From an uncultured Bacilli bacterium (GTDB lineage: Bacteria; Bacillota_I; Bacilli_A; RF39; UBA660): a stretch of DNA of 64,000 bases. Made by a program: the position numbers and the translations under genes. Shown here piece after piece: positions 55,075-64,000 of the stretch; position 1 is the stretch's first letter; each line of letters begins with the position of its first letter. The DNA is taken from contig CANRDB010000002.1 in assembly GCA_947629315.1 (NCBI GenBank), positions 44,104-108,103 on the forward strand, read 5' to 3'. The notes under the pieces are model-generated. The model made no database searches. It was not told where the DNA came from and saw only the letters and a list, made by a program, of their open reading frames with translations.

Positions 55075-57903
55075 ATGGATAAAATTATTGTTAAAGGTGC
55101 GAGAGAAAACAATTTAAAAAATGTGAATATTGAACTTCCAAAGAATAAACTCATTGTTATGACGGGAGTATCTGGTAGTGGAAAAAGCAGTTTAGCTTTT
55201 GATACGATTTATGCGGAAGGACAGAGACGTTATGTAGAGTCATTAAGTGCGTATGCTAGACAATTTTTAGGAGGAACTGAAAAACCAGATGTCGATTTGA
55301 TTGAGGGGTTAAGTCCTGCTATCAGTATTGATCAAAAAACGACAAATAAAAATCCTCGAAGTACAGTAGGAACAGTAACAGAAATTTATGATTACTTACG
55401 TCTTTTATATGCACGAATAGGAGTCCCTTACTGTCCTGTTCATGGAAAACCGATAACCAGTCAAAGTATTGAAGAAATGACGAATCAAATTTTAAAGTTA
55501 CCGGAGGGAACCAAGATTCGTGTGTTGAGTCCTATTGTATATGGAGATAAGGGAACTCAGAAAGATTTATTGGATGACTTACGAAAAAATGGTTATGTAA
55601 GAGTTCGAGTAGATGGAGAAGAATGTGATTTATCGACAGAGATTGTCCTTGAAAAGAACAAAAAACATTCCATCGAAATCATCGTTGACCGTCTAGTGAT
55701 GAAAGAGGGCGTTCGCAGTAGACTTTATGAAGCCATTGAAACCGCCTGTAAAGAATCTCGAGGAAAAGTAGTTGTCGATGTTGTTGGTGGCGAAGAAATC
55801 TTGATGAGTGAGAAATATGCTTGCCCAGAATGTGATTTTTCCATTCCTGAATTGGAACCACGAATGTTTTCGTTCAATGCTCCATACGGTGCTTGTAAAG
55901 ATTGCAATGGATTAGGTGTCAAGTTAAAATTAGACGTTGACTTAGTAATTCCTGATCGAAGTAAAAGTGTTTTAGAAGGGGGAATTGTTCCTTATAATTT
56001 AGATGCTTCTATTAATCGAACACAACTCTTAACAGTAGCGGAATACTATGGTATTGATTTAAACAAACCAATTGGAAAATTAACGAAAAAAGAGTTGGAT
56101 ACTTTGTTATATGGTAGTGAAGATGCTATCGAATTTCACTATGTGTCTAATAATGGAAATACTAGAAAGACAAAAGAACATTTTGAGGGAATCATTACCA
56201 ATTTAGAGCGACGTTACATGGAAACGAAAAGTAATTGGATTCGCGATTGGATTGAACAGTATATGACTGAACTTACTTGTCCAACTTGTCATGGTTCTCG
56301 TTTGGATGATTTTGTATTGTCTGTGAAAGTAGGCAAAAAGAATATCTATGAACTTACCCAATTGAGTATTCGTGACATGTATCAGTTCTTTTTAAATTTA
56401 AAATTGTCACGTGAACAAGAAGAAATTTCTCGATTGATTGTAAAAGAGATTAAAGATCGTTTACATTTCTTAATCAATGTTGGAATTGAATATTTAACAC
56501 TTAGTCGGAGTGCGGGAACATTAAGTGGAGGAGAAGCTCAACGTATTCGTTTAGCGACACAGATTGGTTCCCATTTAACAGGCGTTCTTTACGTACTTGA
56601 TGAGCCAAGTATTGGACTTCATCAGCGGGATAATGCGATGTTAATTAAATCTTTGCTAGAAATGCGTGATTTGGGAAATACCCTCATTGTGGTTGAACAT
56701 GATACGGATACTATGTTAGCGAGTGACTATCTTGTCGATATTGGACCGGGTGCTGGTCTTCATGGTGGAGAAGTAGTGGCAGCTGGAACACCGACGGAAG
56801 TCATGCATAATAAAAATAGTTTAACAGGACGATATTTAGCGGGATTAGAAAAGATAGAAGTACCTGCAAAACGTAGAAAAGGAAATGGTAAGTGTATTGA
56901 AATTAAAGGGGCCAAGGAAAATAATCTCAAAAATTTAACTGTCCAATTTCCCTTAGGACGTTTTATCTGTGTGACCGGAGTATCTGGAAGTGGTAAGAGT
57001 ACTTTAGTGAATCAGATTCTCTATCGATTATTATTCAATAAAGTCTATAAAGGAAAAGAAAAACCAGGTGCTTATAAAAGTGTGAAAGGACTAGAATATG
57101 TCGATAAAGTAGTCGACATTAGTCAAGCTCCAATCGGCCGGACACCAAGAAGTAATCCGGCTACTTATACTGGCGTTTTTGATGACATTCGAGATGTATT
57201 TACCCAAACCAAAGAAGCCAAAATGCGTGGATATGATAAGAGCCGTTTTTCTTTCAATGTCAAAGGTGGACGTTGTGAAGCCTGCTGGGGGGATGGTGTC
57301 AAGAAAATTGAAATGCATTTTTTACCAGATGTGTATGTTCCTTGTGAAGTTTGTGGGGGAACTCGTTACAACAGTGAAACGTTACAAATTAAGTATAAAG
57401 GAAAAAACATTTATGATGTGTTAGAGATGCGTGTTGAAGAAGCACTTGAGTTTTTTGAAAACTTTCCAAAAATTAAATCGAAGTTAGAGATGTTATGTGA
57501 TGTTGGTCTTTCCTATGTTAAATTAGGTCAAAGTGCGACAACACTTAGTGGTGGAGAAGCTGGACGTGTCAAACTTGCTAAAGAACTTCAAAAGAAACCT
57601 ACTGGTAAAAGTGTGTTTATTTTAGATGAGCCAACTACTGGTCTTCATACAGACGATATCAAAAAACTGTTGGTCATTCTCAATCGAATTGTCGACAACG
57701 GAGATACGGTCATTGTCATTGAACATAATTTAGATGTGATAAAAGTATCTGACTACATTATTGATTTAGGCCCTGAGGGAGGCGACTTAGGAGGAACAGT
57801 GGTTGCTACTGGAACTCCAGAAGAAGTAGCCAAAGTGAAAGAAAGTTATACGGGTCAATTCTTAAAACCAATGTTACAAAAGGAGAAGGCTACCATACGG
57901 TAG
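55075..57903 (+). CDS. uvrA: Excinuclease ABC subunit A
   Basis: IIVKGARENNLKNVNIELPKNKLIVMTGVSGSGKSSLAFDTIYAEGQRRYVESLSAYARQFL; two ABC domains and zinc fingers. Confidence 0.97.
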   Translation: MDKIIVKGARENNLKNVNIELPKNKLIVMTGVSGSGKSSLAFDTIYAEGQRRYVESLSAYARQFLGGTEKPDVDLIEGLSPAISIDQKTTNKNPRSTVGTVTEIYDYLRLLYARIGVPYCPVHGKPITSQSIEEMTNQILKLPEGTKIRVLSPIVYGDKGTQKDLLDDLRKNGYVRVRVDGEECDLSTEIVLEKNKKHSIEIIVDRLVMKEGVRSRLYEAIETACKESRGKVVVDVVGGEEILMSEKYACPECDFSIPELEPRMFSFNAPYGACKDCNGLGVKLKLDVDLVIPDRSKSVLEGGIVPYNLDASINRTQLLTVAEYYGIDLNKPIGKLTKKELDTLLYGSEDAIEFHYVSNNGNTRKTKEHFEGIITNLERRYMETKSNWIRDWIEQYMTELTCPTCHGSRLDDFVLSVKVGKKNIYELTQLSIRDMYQFFLNLKLSREQEEISRLIVKEIKDRLHFLINVGIEYLTLSRSAGTLSGGEAQRIRLATQIGSHLTGVLYVLDEPSIGLHQRDNAMLIKSLLEMRDLGNTLIVVEHDTDTMLASDYLVDIGPGAGLHGGEVVAAGTPTEVMHNKNSLTGRYLAGLEKIEVPAKRRKGNGKCIEIKGAKENNLKNLTVQFPLGRFICVTGVSGSGKSTLVNQILYRLLFNKVYKGKEKPGAYKSVKGLEYVDKVVDISQAPIGRTPRSNPATYTGVFDDIRDVFTQTKEAKMRGYDKSRFSFNVKGGRCEACWGDGVKKIEMHFLPDVYVPCEVCGGTRYNSETLQIKYKGKNIYDVLEMRVEEALEFFENFPKIKSKLEMLCDVGLSYVKLGQSATTLSGGEAGRVKLAKELQKKPTGKSVFILDEPTTGLHTDDIKKLLVILNRIVDNGDTVIVIEHNLDVIKVSDYIIDLGPEGGDLGGTVVATGTPEEVAKVKESYTGQFLKPMLQKEKATIR

Positions 57904-57911
57904 TCTTTTTT
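57886..57911 (+). terminator. Intrinsic terminator overlapping the uvrA stop
   Basis: AAGGCTACC-atac-GGTAGTCTT + T-tract. Confidence 0.7.
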
Positions 57912-58027
57912 AGGAAAATGAGATTGGAATGGATATTTTGATTGCTATATTGAGGAAATATTGATATAATAAATACAGTAAGGTAGTGGAAAATCTACTT
58001 GTTATGATAAAGGAGGAAAAGAAAAAG

Positions 58028-58507
58028 ATGAATGAAATAGGGGAAAAGTATTTGCCAATCGGAACCGTTGTTATGCTAAAGGGTGGAAGTAAACGATTGA
58101 TGATTACAGGGTTCTGCTCTATGCCAGTGGATAATAAAAACACGGTATATGACTATGCCGGATGCATGTATCCAGAGGGATTCTTATCTAGTGATCAAAC
58201 CGCTCTTTTCAATCATGACCAAATCGAAAAAGTGTACTATATGGGATTGGTAGATGAGGAAGAAGAGAAATTTAAACAACAGTTAAATGCTATAGTAGAT
58301 GTTATGCAGAAAGGGTCATCATCAATAGAATCTCCTGCTAGTCCATCTATTCCAGAAGAATCTAAGGAGAATTCTAATCCCGCACCGGCAGAAGTTCCTG
58401 AAACACCGGTAGCGCCAGTTTCACCAACTGCTTCAGCCGCGAATAGTCATATTCCTGTCAATCCATTTTTAGATGATAATACGACTAGTGGAACGACTGG
58501 AATGTAA
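58028..58507 (+). CDS. DUF4176-like protein
   Basis: MNEIGEKYLPIGTVVMLKGGSKRLMITGFCSM...YDYAGCMYPEGFL; start ATG 58028. Confidence 0.7.
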   Translation: MNEIGEKYLPIGTVVMLKGGSKRLMITGFCSMPVDNKNTVYDYAGCMYPEGFLSSDQTALFNHDQIEKVYYMGLVDEEEEKFKQQLNAIVDVMQKGSSSIESPASPSIPEESKENSNPAPAEVPETPVAPVSPTASAANSHIPVNPFLDDNTTSGTTGM

Positions 58508-58604
58508 CGGGTTAGATAAATTGGATGAAAGGAAAGAATGATTTCATTCTTTTTTATTGACAAAAAAAGGAGAATTAGTTTACAATGATAGTAGATGATG
58601 GAAT

Positions 58605-59111
58605 ATGAAAATAGAGTGTACATGGACTCGTGACGATTTACGAAAATATCTTTGGAAAAAAAGAAAAAAGACAAATATTATTTTTTTAGTCTTAGGTGCT
58701 TGTTTCTTTTTTTATATCACGTATTATGGTTATTTTGATCGATTTGTCGATAATAAGGTTTTACTATTGGGATTTGTCATTTACTTTATTGTTTTGATTA
58801 TTTTACTTTGGCTTATGACAGCCCTTTATGTGTTTTTGAAATTAAAACGAAATGATAAGAAGACGAAGAAAGCCTACGGAACTTATCAAATTGAGATTAC
58901 TTCTAAAGAAATTTCTTCCACTTTTCATAAGCAACAAATCTGTTATCCTTGGAAAGACATTACGACCGTTAAGATGCATAAGAATTATGTCTTTTTAGCG
59001 ACAAAGCAAGATAAACTAGGTTTATATTTTCGAAAGGAAATCTTAAAAGATCAGTTTCCAAAAATAAAAAATATGATTCAAAAAGAATTAACGAAAAATA
59101 AAAAAATATAG
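58605..59111 (+). CDS. YcxB-like membrane protein
   Basis: Two TM helices then YQIEITSKEISSTFHKQQICYPWKDITTVKMHKNYVFL. Confidence 0.6.
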   Translation: MKIECTWTRDDLRKYLWKKRKKTNIIFLVLGACFFFYITYYGYFDRFVDNKVLLLGFVIYFIVLIILLWLMTALYVFLKLKRNDKKTKKAYGTYQIEITSKEISSTFHKQQICYPWKDITTVKMHKNYVFLATKQDKLGLYFRKEILKDQFPKIKNMIQKELTKNKKI

Positions 59112-59227
59112 AAACAAAATCTCATTTCTGTTCCTTTCCTTGAGAGAGAAAAGGTTTTTATGCCTATGCTATTTGACAATTCCCTTTATTTTCTATATAA
59201 TGTTGGTGTTGAAGAGGAAGATTTTTT

Positions 59228-59869
59228 ATGAATATTGAGGCAATAGCCAGCATATTTACAATAGTAGATGGAAAATTTAAAGTTTTGTTATTTCGTAAAA
59301 AGACAGAACCTTATAAGGGATATTGGGTATTACCGAATGGTATAGTAGAAAAAGATAAGACTTTGGAAGAGACAGTGGAAGAGTGTGTAGCTGATAAAAT
59401 AGGACTGTGGAAGATGGATTATGAACAATGTGATACCTTTAGTGCGGTTGATCGAAATCCAACAAAACGTGTCATTGGAATATCTTTCATCAGTATCATT
59501 GATTCTCGAACAATCGAAAGCCATATGAATATGGATATCGATAGTGTAAACTGGTTTGAAATCGATAATTTACCTAAAATTGGATATGATCACTCCGAAG
59601 TGATTGCTTCTTCTGTAGAAACATTAAAGTGGAAGATTAGAAATAGTTGGGCTTTGAAAAAAATATTTCCAAGCGATTTTACACTTCCAGAAATTCAAAA
59701 GATGTATGAACAGGTTTTAGGACATGAGTTAGATCGAAGAAATTTCCGAAAGAAATTTTTAAAATCAGATTTGATTGAGGAAACTGGCGATAAGGCCTCT
59801 GGCTCAAATGGAAGACCCGCTAAGTTATATAGATTTAAAGAAAACGTTGAGAATAAATTGCTATTTTAG
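59228..59869 (+). CDS. NUDIX-domain transcriptional regulator (NrtR-like)
   Basis: N-terminal Nudix-like domain; C-terminal winged-helix LPEIQKMYEQVLGHELDRRNFRKKFLKSDLIEETG...GRPAKLYRF. Confidence 0.75.
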   Translation: MNIEAIASIFTIVDGKFKVLLFRKKTEPYKGYWVLPNGIVEKDKTLEETVEECVADKIGLWKMDYEQCDTFSAVDRNPTKRVIGISFISIIDSRTIESHMNMDIDSVNWFEIDNLPKIGYDHSEVIASSVETLKWKIRNSWALKKIFPSDFTLPEIQKMYEQVLGHELDRRNFRKKFLKSDLIEETGDKASGSNGRPAKLYRFKENVENKLLF

Positions 59870-59880
59870 GAGTGATTGTT

Positions 59881-60021
59881 ATGAATTGGGGAGTTCCATC
59901 ATTTACGAGATACTTTGTGATTTTGTTATTAATATTTTTATTTTCTTTATTTCAAATATATAATTTTCGTCAAAATTATGATTTGGGATTTATATTTGGA
60001 TATGAAGAATCTGATTTTTGA
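59881..60021 (+). CDS. 46-aa small membrane protein
   Basis: GGAGTGATTGTT ATG; MNWGVPSFTRYFVILLLIFLFSLFQIYNFRQNYDLGFIFGYEESDF*. Confidence 0.45.
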   Translation: MNWGVPSFTRYFVILLLIFLFSLFQIYNFRQNYDLGFIFGYEESDF

Positions 60022-60122
60022 GGATAATTTTGTCCTCTAATAGACTATGTCAAAAAATAAAAGAAAACGTGATAAAATAAATTGACAATCCTATAGGATT
60101 GTGTTATATTATTCTTGCATTT

Positions 60123-60155
60123 AATTGAAATTTGCCTTGGCAAATTTTTAATTAG
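60123..60155 (+). promoter_or_regulatory. Leader hairpin upstream of rpsL
   Basis: AAATTTGCC-tt-GGCAAATTT with outer TAATT/AATTA arms. Confidence 0.55.
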
Positions 60156-60200
60156 GGTAAAAATGAAACACCTGGGAGTGTGTAAAGAAAGGAGACAATT

Positions 60201-60617
60201 ATGCCAACTATAAACCAATTAGTTAGAAAGAACAGAACTAAGAAAACAAGAAAGAGTAAATCACCAGTTTTAAATATTGGATATAACAGCAAAGATAAAA
60301 AGCAAACTGCTCAAAATTCTCCACAAAGACGTGGTGTATGTACTCGTGTTGGTACTATGACACCAAAGAAGCCAAACTCAGCATTACGTAAGTATGCCCG
60401 TGTTAGACTTTCTAATGGAATGGAAGTAACTGCTTATATTCCAGGAGAAGGACATAATTTACAGGAACACAGTGTAGTTATGATTCGTGGTGGACGTGTT
60501 AAGGACCTTATCGGTGTTCGTTATCACATCATTCGTGGTACTTTAGATACAGCTGGTGTTGAGAATCGTCGTCAAGGACGTTCTAAATACGGCGCTAAAA
60601 AACCAAAAAGCAAATAA
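60201..60617 (+). CDS. rpsL: 30S ribosomal protein S12
   Basis: [32 protein letters not shown]. Confidence 0.98.
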   Translation: MPTINQLVRKNRTKKTRKSKSPVLNIGYNSKDKKQTAQNSPQRRGVCTRVGTMTPKKPNSALRKYARVRLSNGMEVTAYIPGEGHNLQEHSVVMIRGGRVKDLIGVRYHIIRGTLDTAGVENRRQGRSKYGAKKPKSK

Positions 60618-60650
60618 TAAAAAAATGAACTAGAAAAGGAGGAATAAATT

Positions 60651-61118
60651 ATGCGTAAAAAACGTGCAGTAAAAAGAGACGTTTTACCAGATCCAATCTA
60701 TAATTCAAAATTAGTTACAAAGTTAATTAACAGTTTGATGAAAGATGGAAAAAAGGGAGTTGCTCAAAAGATTTTATATGATGCATTTGACATGGTAAAA
60801 GAGAAAACTAGCCAAGATCCAATGGAAGTTTTCGCCAAAGCTATGGAAAACATTAAACCAGCTCTAGAAGTTAAGTCTAGACGTGTTGGTGGAGCTAACT
60901 ACCAAGTACCAATTGAAGTAAAGGCTGATCGTAGTCAAGCATTAGCGCTTCGTTGGTTAGTACAATATTCAAGATTACGTGGAGGACACTCTATGGCTGA
61001 AAATCTTGCAAATGAAATGATTGATGCTTCTAACGGTGTTGGAGCAGCAGTTAAAAAACGTGAAGATACTCACAGAATGGCAGAAGCTAATAAGGCATTT
61101 GCTCATTACCGTTGGTAA
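60651..61118 (+). CDS. rpsG: 30S ribosomal protein S7
   Basis: [35 protein letters not shown]. Confidence 0.98.
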   Translation: MRKKRAVKRDVLPDPIYNSKLVTKLINSLMKDGKKGVAQKILYDAFDMVKEKTSQDPMEVFAKAMENIKPALEVKSRRVGGANYQVPIEVKADRSQALALRWLVQYSRLRGGHSMAENLANEMIDASNGVGAAVKKREDTHRMAEANKAFAHYRW

Positions 61119-61144
61119 TATAAAATAAGAAAGGAAATAAAAGT

Positions 61145-63217
61145 ATGGCTCGTGAATATAGTCTAGAAAATACTCGTAACCTTGGTATCATGGCTCATAT
61201 CGATGCTGGAAAAACGACATTTACAGAACGTGTATTATTCCATACTGGTAAAATCCATAAAATTGGAGAGACTCATGATGGAGAATCTCAAATGGACTGG
61301 ATGGAGCAAGAACAAGAACGTGGTATTACGATTACTTCAGCAGCTACTACGGCATACTGGAAAGGACATCGTTTAAATATTATCGATACTCCAGGACACG
61401 TAGACTTTACTGTTGAGGTATCAAGATCTCTTCGTGTACTCGATGGTGCAATTGCCTTACTTGACTCACAAGCAGGAGTTGAACCACAAACAGAGACCGT
61501 TTGGAGACAAGCAACAGAATTCAAAGTCCCTAGAATGTTCTTCTGTAATAAGATGGATAAGATGGGTGCTAACTTTGAATACAGTTTATCAACTATCGAT
61601 AGTCGTTTAGGTGTGAATGCGAAACCTATCCAATGGCCAATTGGAGCAGAAAATGAATTTAATGGGGTAATCGACCTTGTTACTCGTACTGCTTATCAAT
61701 ATGATGGAGAACAAGTTGAGGAACCTAAAATTATCGATATTCCAGCAGATTTAAAAGATATCGTTGAACAAAAAAGAACAGAGTTAATTGAAGCTGTTGC
61801 TGATTTCGACGATGAATTGATGGAAAAATATTTAGAGGGAGAAGAAGTAAGTGTTGATCTTATCAAACGTGCAATTCGAAAAGGTACACTTGCTGTTGAG
61901 TTCTTCCCAGTACTTTGTGGTACTGCTTTAGGAAACATGGGAGTAAAACTTGCTCTTGATGCTGTTGTCGATTATTTACCAGCACCTACCGATATTGAGT
62001 CTATCAAAGGAGTAGATTTAGATGGTAAAGAAATTGAAAGACATCCAAAAGATACAGAACCATTTAGTGCTTTAGCATTTAAGATTATGACAGACCCATT
62101 CGTTGGACGATTAACGTTCTTTAGAGTTTATTCAGGACATTTAAGTAGTGGTTCTTATGTATTAAATGCTACGAAAAATGCAAAAGAAAGAATTGGTCGT
62201 ATCTTACTTATGCATGCTAATAACCGTTCTGAAATTGAAGAAGTATGGACAGGAGATATCGCTGCTGCTGTAGGACTTAAAAATACGACAACAGGAGATA
62301 CTCTTTGTGATGAAAAGCATGCTTGTATTTTGGAATCTATGGAGTTCCCAGAACCAGTTATTGAACTTGCTGTAGAACCAAAATCAAAAGCAGACCAAGA
62401 TAAGATGGCTTTAGCACTTCAAAAATTAGCAGAAGAAGACCCAACCTTTAGAGCTTCAACCAATCATGAAACAGGTCAAACTATTATCGCTGGTATGGGT
62501 GAGTTACACCTTGATATCATTGTTGACCGTATGAAAAGAGAGTTTGGAGTAGAGGCTAATATTGGTCAACCTCAAGTATCTTATCGTGAAACGATTACCC
62601 AAGCTGCTGATTGTGAAGGTAAATACATTAAACAATCTGGTGGTCGTGGACAATACGGACACGTATGGATTAAGTTTGAACCAAATCCTGATAAAGGATA
62701 TGAATTTGTGGATGCTATCGTTGGTGGTGTTGTTCCTCGGGAATACATTCCAGTTACAGATAAGGGATTACAAGAAGCTCTTAAAACAGGTGTTCTTGCC
62801 GGATATCCAATGGTAGATGTGAAAGCAACATTATTTGATGGATCATACCATGAAGTAGACTCATCAGAAATGGCTTTCAAAGTGGCTGCTTCTTTAGCTT
62901 TAAAAGAAGCTAAAAATAAATGTAAGCCAGTGTTATTAGAGCCAATTATGAAAGTACAAGTAATTGTTCCAGATGAATATCTAGGAAACGTTATGGGAGA
63001 TATTACTTCTCGTCGTGGACGTCCAATGGGACAAGAACATCGTGGAAATGCCCTTGCAATTGATGCTATGGTACCACTTTCTGAGATGTTTGGTTATGCG
63101 ACAAGTTTGCGTTCTAATACACAAGGACGTGGAAATTTCACAATGGTATTTGATCATTATGAAGAAGTTCCAAAAAATATTTCAGATGAAATTATTAAGA
63201 GAAATGGTGGAAACTAG
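61145..63217 (+). CDS. fusA: Elongation factor G
   Basis: [36 protein letters not shown]. Confidence 0.98.
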   Translation: MAREYSLENTRNLGIMAHIDAGKTTFTERVLFHTGKIHKIGETHDGESQMDWMEQEQERGITITSAATTAYWKGHRLNIIDTPGHVDFTVEVSRSLRVLDGAIALLDSQAGVEPQTETVWRQATEFKVPRMFFCNKMDKMGANFEYSLSTIDSRLGVNAKPIQWPIGAENEFNGVIDLVTRTAYQYDGEQVEEPKIIDIPADLKDIVEQKRTELIEAVADFDDELMEKYLEGEEVSVDLIKRAIRKGTLAVEFFPVLCGTALGNMGVKLALDAVVDYLPAPTDIESIKGVDLDGKEIERHPKDTEPFSALAFKIMTDPFVGRLTFFRVYSGHLSSGSYVLNATKNAKERIGRILLMHANNRSEIEEVWTGDIAAAVGLKNTTTGDTLCDEKHACILESMEFPEPVIELAVEPKSKADQDKMALALQKLAEEDPTFRASTNHETGQTIIAGMGELHLDIIVDRMKREFGVEANIGQPQVSYRETITQAADCEGKYIKQSGGRGQYGHVWIKFEPNPDKGYEFVDAIVGGVVPREYIPVTDKGLQEALKTGVLAGYPMVDVKATLFDGSYHEVDSSEMAFKVAASLALKEAKNKCKPVLLEPIMKVQVIVPDEYLGNVMGDITSRRGRPMGQEHRGNALAIDAMVPLSEMFGYATSLRSNTQGRGNFTMVFDHYEEVPKNISDEIIKRNGGN

Positions 63218-63251
63218 TCATTCTAGTTTCCCCAGAAACTTAAAAAAACTA

Positions 63252-63280
63252 TTGCTATTTTAAAAGTAATCATATATAAT
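63252..63280 (+). promoter_or_regulatory. Putative sigma-A promoter of tuf
   Basis: TTGCTA - 17 bp - TATAAT. Confidence 0.6.
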
Positions 63281-63312
63281 ATTGTTGTATGTAAATAAAG
63301 GAGGAAATATAT

Positions 63313-64000
63313 ATGGCAAAAGAAAAATTCGATCGTTCCAAACCACATGTTAACATTGGTACAATTGGACACGTAGACCATGGTAAAACAACTTTAACAG
63401 CTGCTATTACCAGCGTATTATCAAAACAAGGTTTAGCTGATTCTGTAGATTATGCAAACATTGATAAGGCACCAGAAGAAAGAGAACGTGGAATCACTAT
63501 TAATACTGCTCACGTTGAGTATCAAACAAAGAAAAGACACTATGCACACGTTGACTGTCCAGGACATGCTGACTATGTAAAGAACATGATTACCGGTGCA
63601 GCTCAAATGGATGGAGCAATCTTAGTTATTGCTGCAACAGATGGACCAATGGCTCAAACTCGTGAACATATCTTATTATCACGTCAAGTTGGAGTACCTC
63701 GTATGGTTGTTTTCATGAACAAATGCGACATGGTTGATGATGAAGAATTATTAGATTTAGTTGAAATGGAAATTCGTGAGTTATTAAACGAATATGGTTT
63801 TGATGGAGATAATACACCAATCATTCGTGGTTCTGCTTTAAAAGCTCTTGAGGGAGATCCTAAATATGAACAAGGAATCTTGGATTTAATGGATGCTGTT
63901 GATGAATGGATTGAAACTCCAGAGAGAGATACTGACAAACCATTCTTAATGCCAATTGAGGATGTATTCACAATCACTGGTCGTGGAACAGTTGTTACAG
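63313..64000 (+). CDS. tuf: Elongation factor Tu (truncated by window end)
   Basis: [58 protein letters not shown]. Confidence 0.98.
   Translation, partial: MAKEKFDRSKPHVNIGTIGHVDHGKTTLTAAITSVLSKQGLADSVDYANIDKAPEERERGITINTAHVEYQTKKRHYAHVDCPGHADYVKNMITGAAQMDGAILVIAATDGPMAQTREHILLSRQVGVPRMVVFMNKCDMVDDEELLDLVEMEIRELLNEYGFDGDNTPIIRGSALKALEGDPKYEQGILDLMDAVDEWIETPERDTDKPFLMPIEDVFTITGRGTVVT

Noticed and set aside
1-64000. CRISPR array
   Set aside because: No regularly spaced direct repeats or cas genes seen on reading the window
1-64000. tRNA or rRNA genes
   Set aside because: No cloverleaf with GGTTCGAATCC-type T-arm or rRNA segments recognised; the island uses dacA rather than a tRNA as its target

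Overview
64-kb window from an AT-rich, low-GC Gram-positive (Bacillota-type) chromosome. The backbone is conserved housekeeping: an anti-sigma RsgI-like/sigma pair, fmt, two tandem MurE-type ligases, mraY, pyruvate kinase, a GH31 glucosidase, a T-box-controlled leuS operon, RNase J, ftsY-ylxM, ffh, two VanY-like carboxypeptidases, yqeG/yqeH, uvrA with an SOS-like box, and the str operon (rpsL-rpsG-fusA-tuf). Two accessory regions stand out. (1) At ~28-38 kb there is a secreted-protein/ABC-transporter locus with decayed tandem gene copies. (2) At 38357-50865 a ~12.5-kb serine-recombinase island is inserted in frame into dacA, exactly at the codons for the catalytic SxN motif. The 2-bp core 'GA' can be read directly, and removing the island restores an intact ORF. 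The recombinase ORF itself spans the right junction, so its C-terminus should differ between integrated and excised forms. The island carries a 24-aa leader ORF followed by mutually exclusive antiterminator/terminator hairpins upstream of two GNAT genes. It also carries an unusual cargo cluster: GT2, MazG-like+radical SAM, RfbF-like nucleotidyltransferase, NUDIX, a possible ADP-ribosyltransferase-like protein, a nucleotide-kinase-like protein, a metallophosphoesterase, an alpha/beta hydrolase and a CitC-like cytidylyltransferase. All calls come from reading the sequence and ORF track; no database searches were run.
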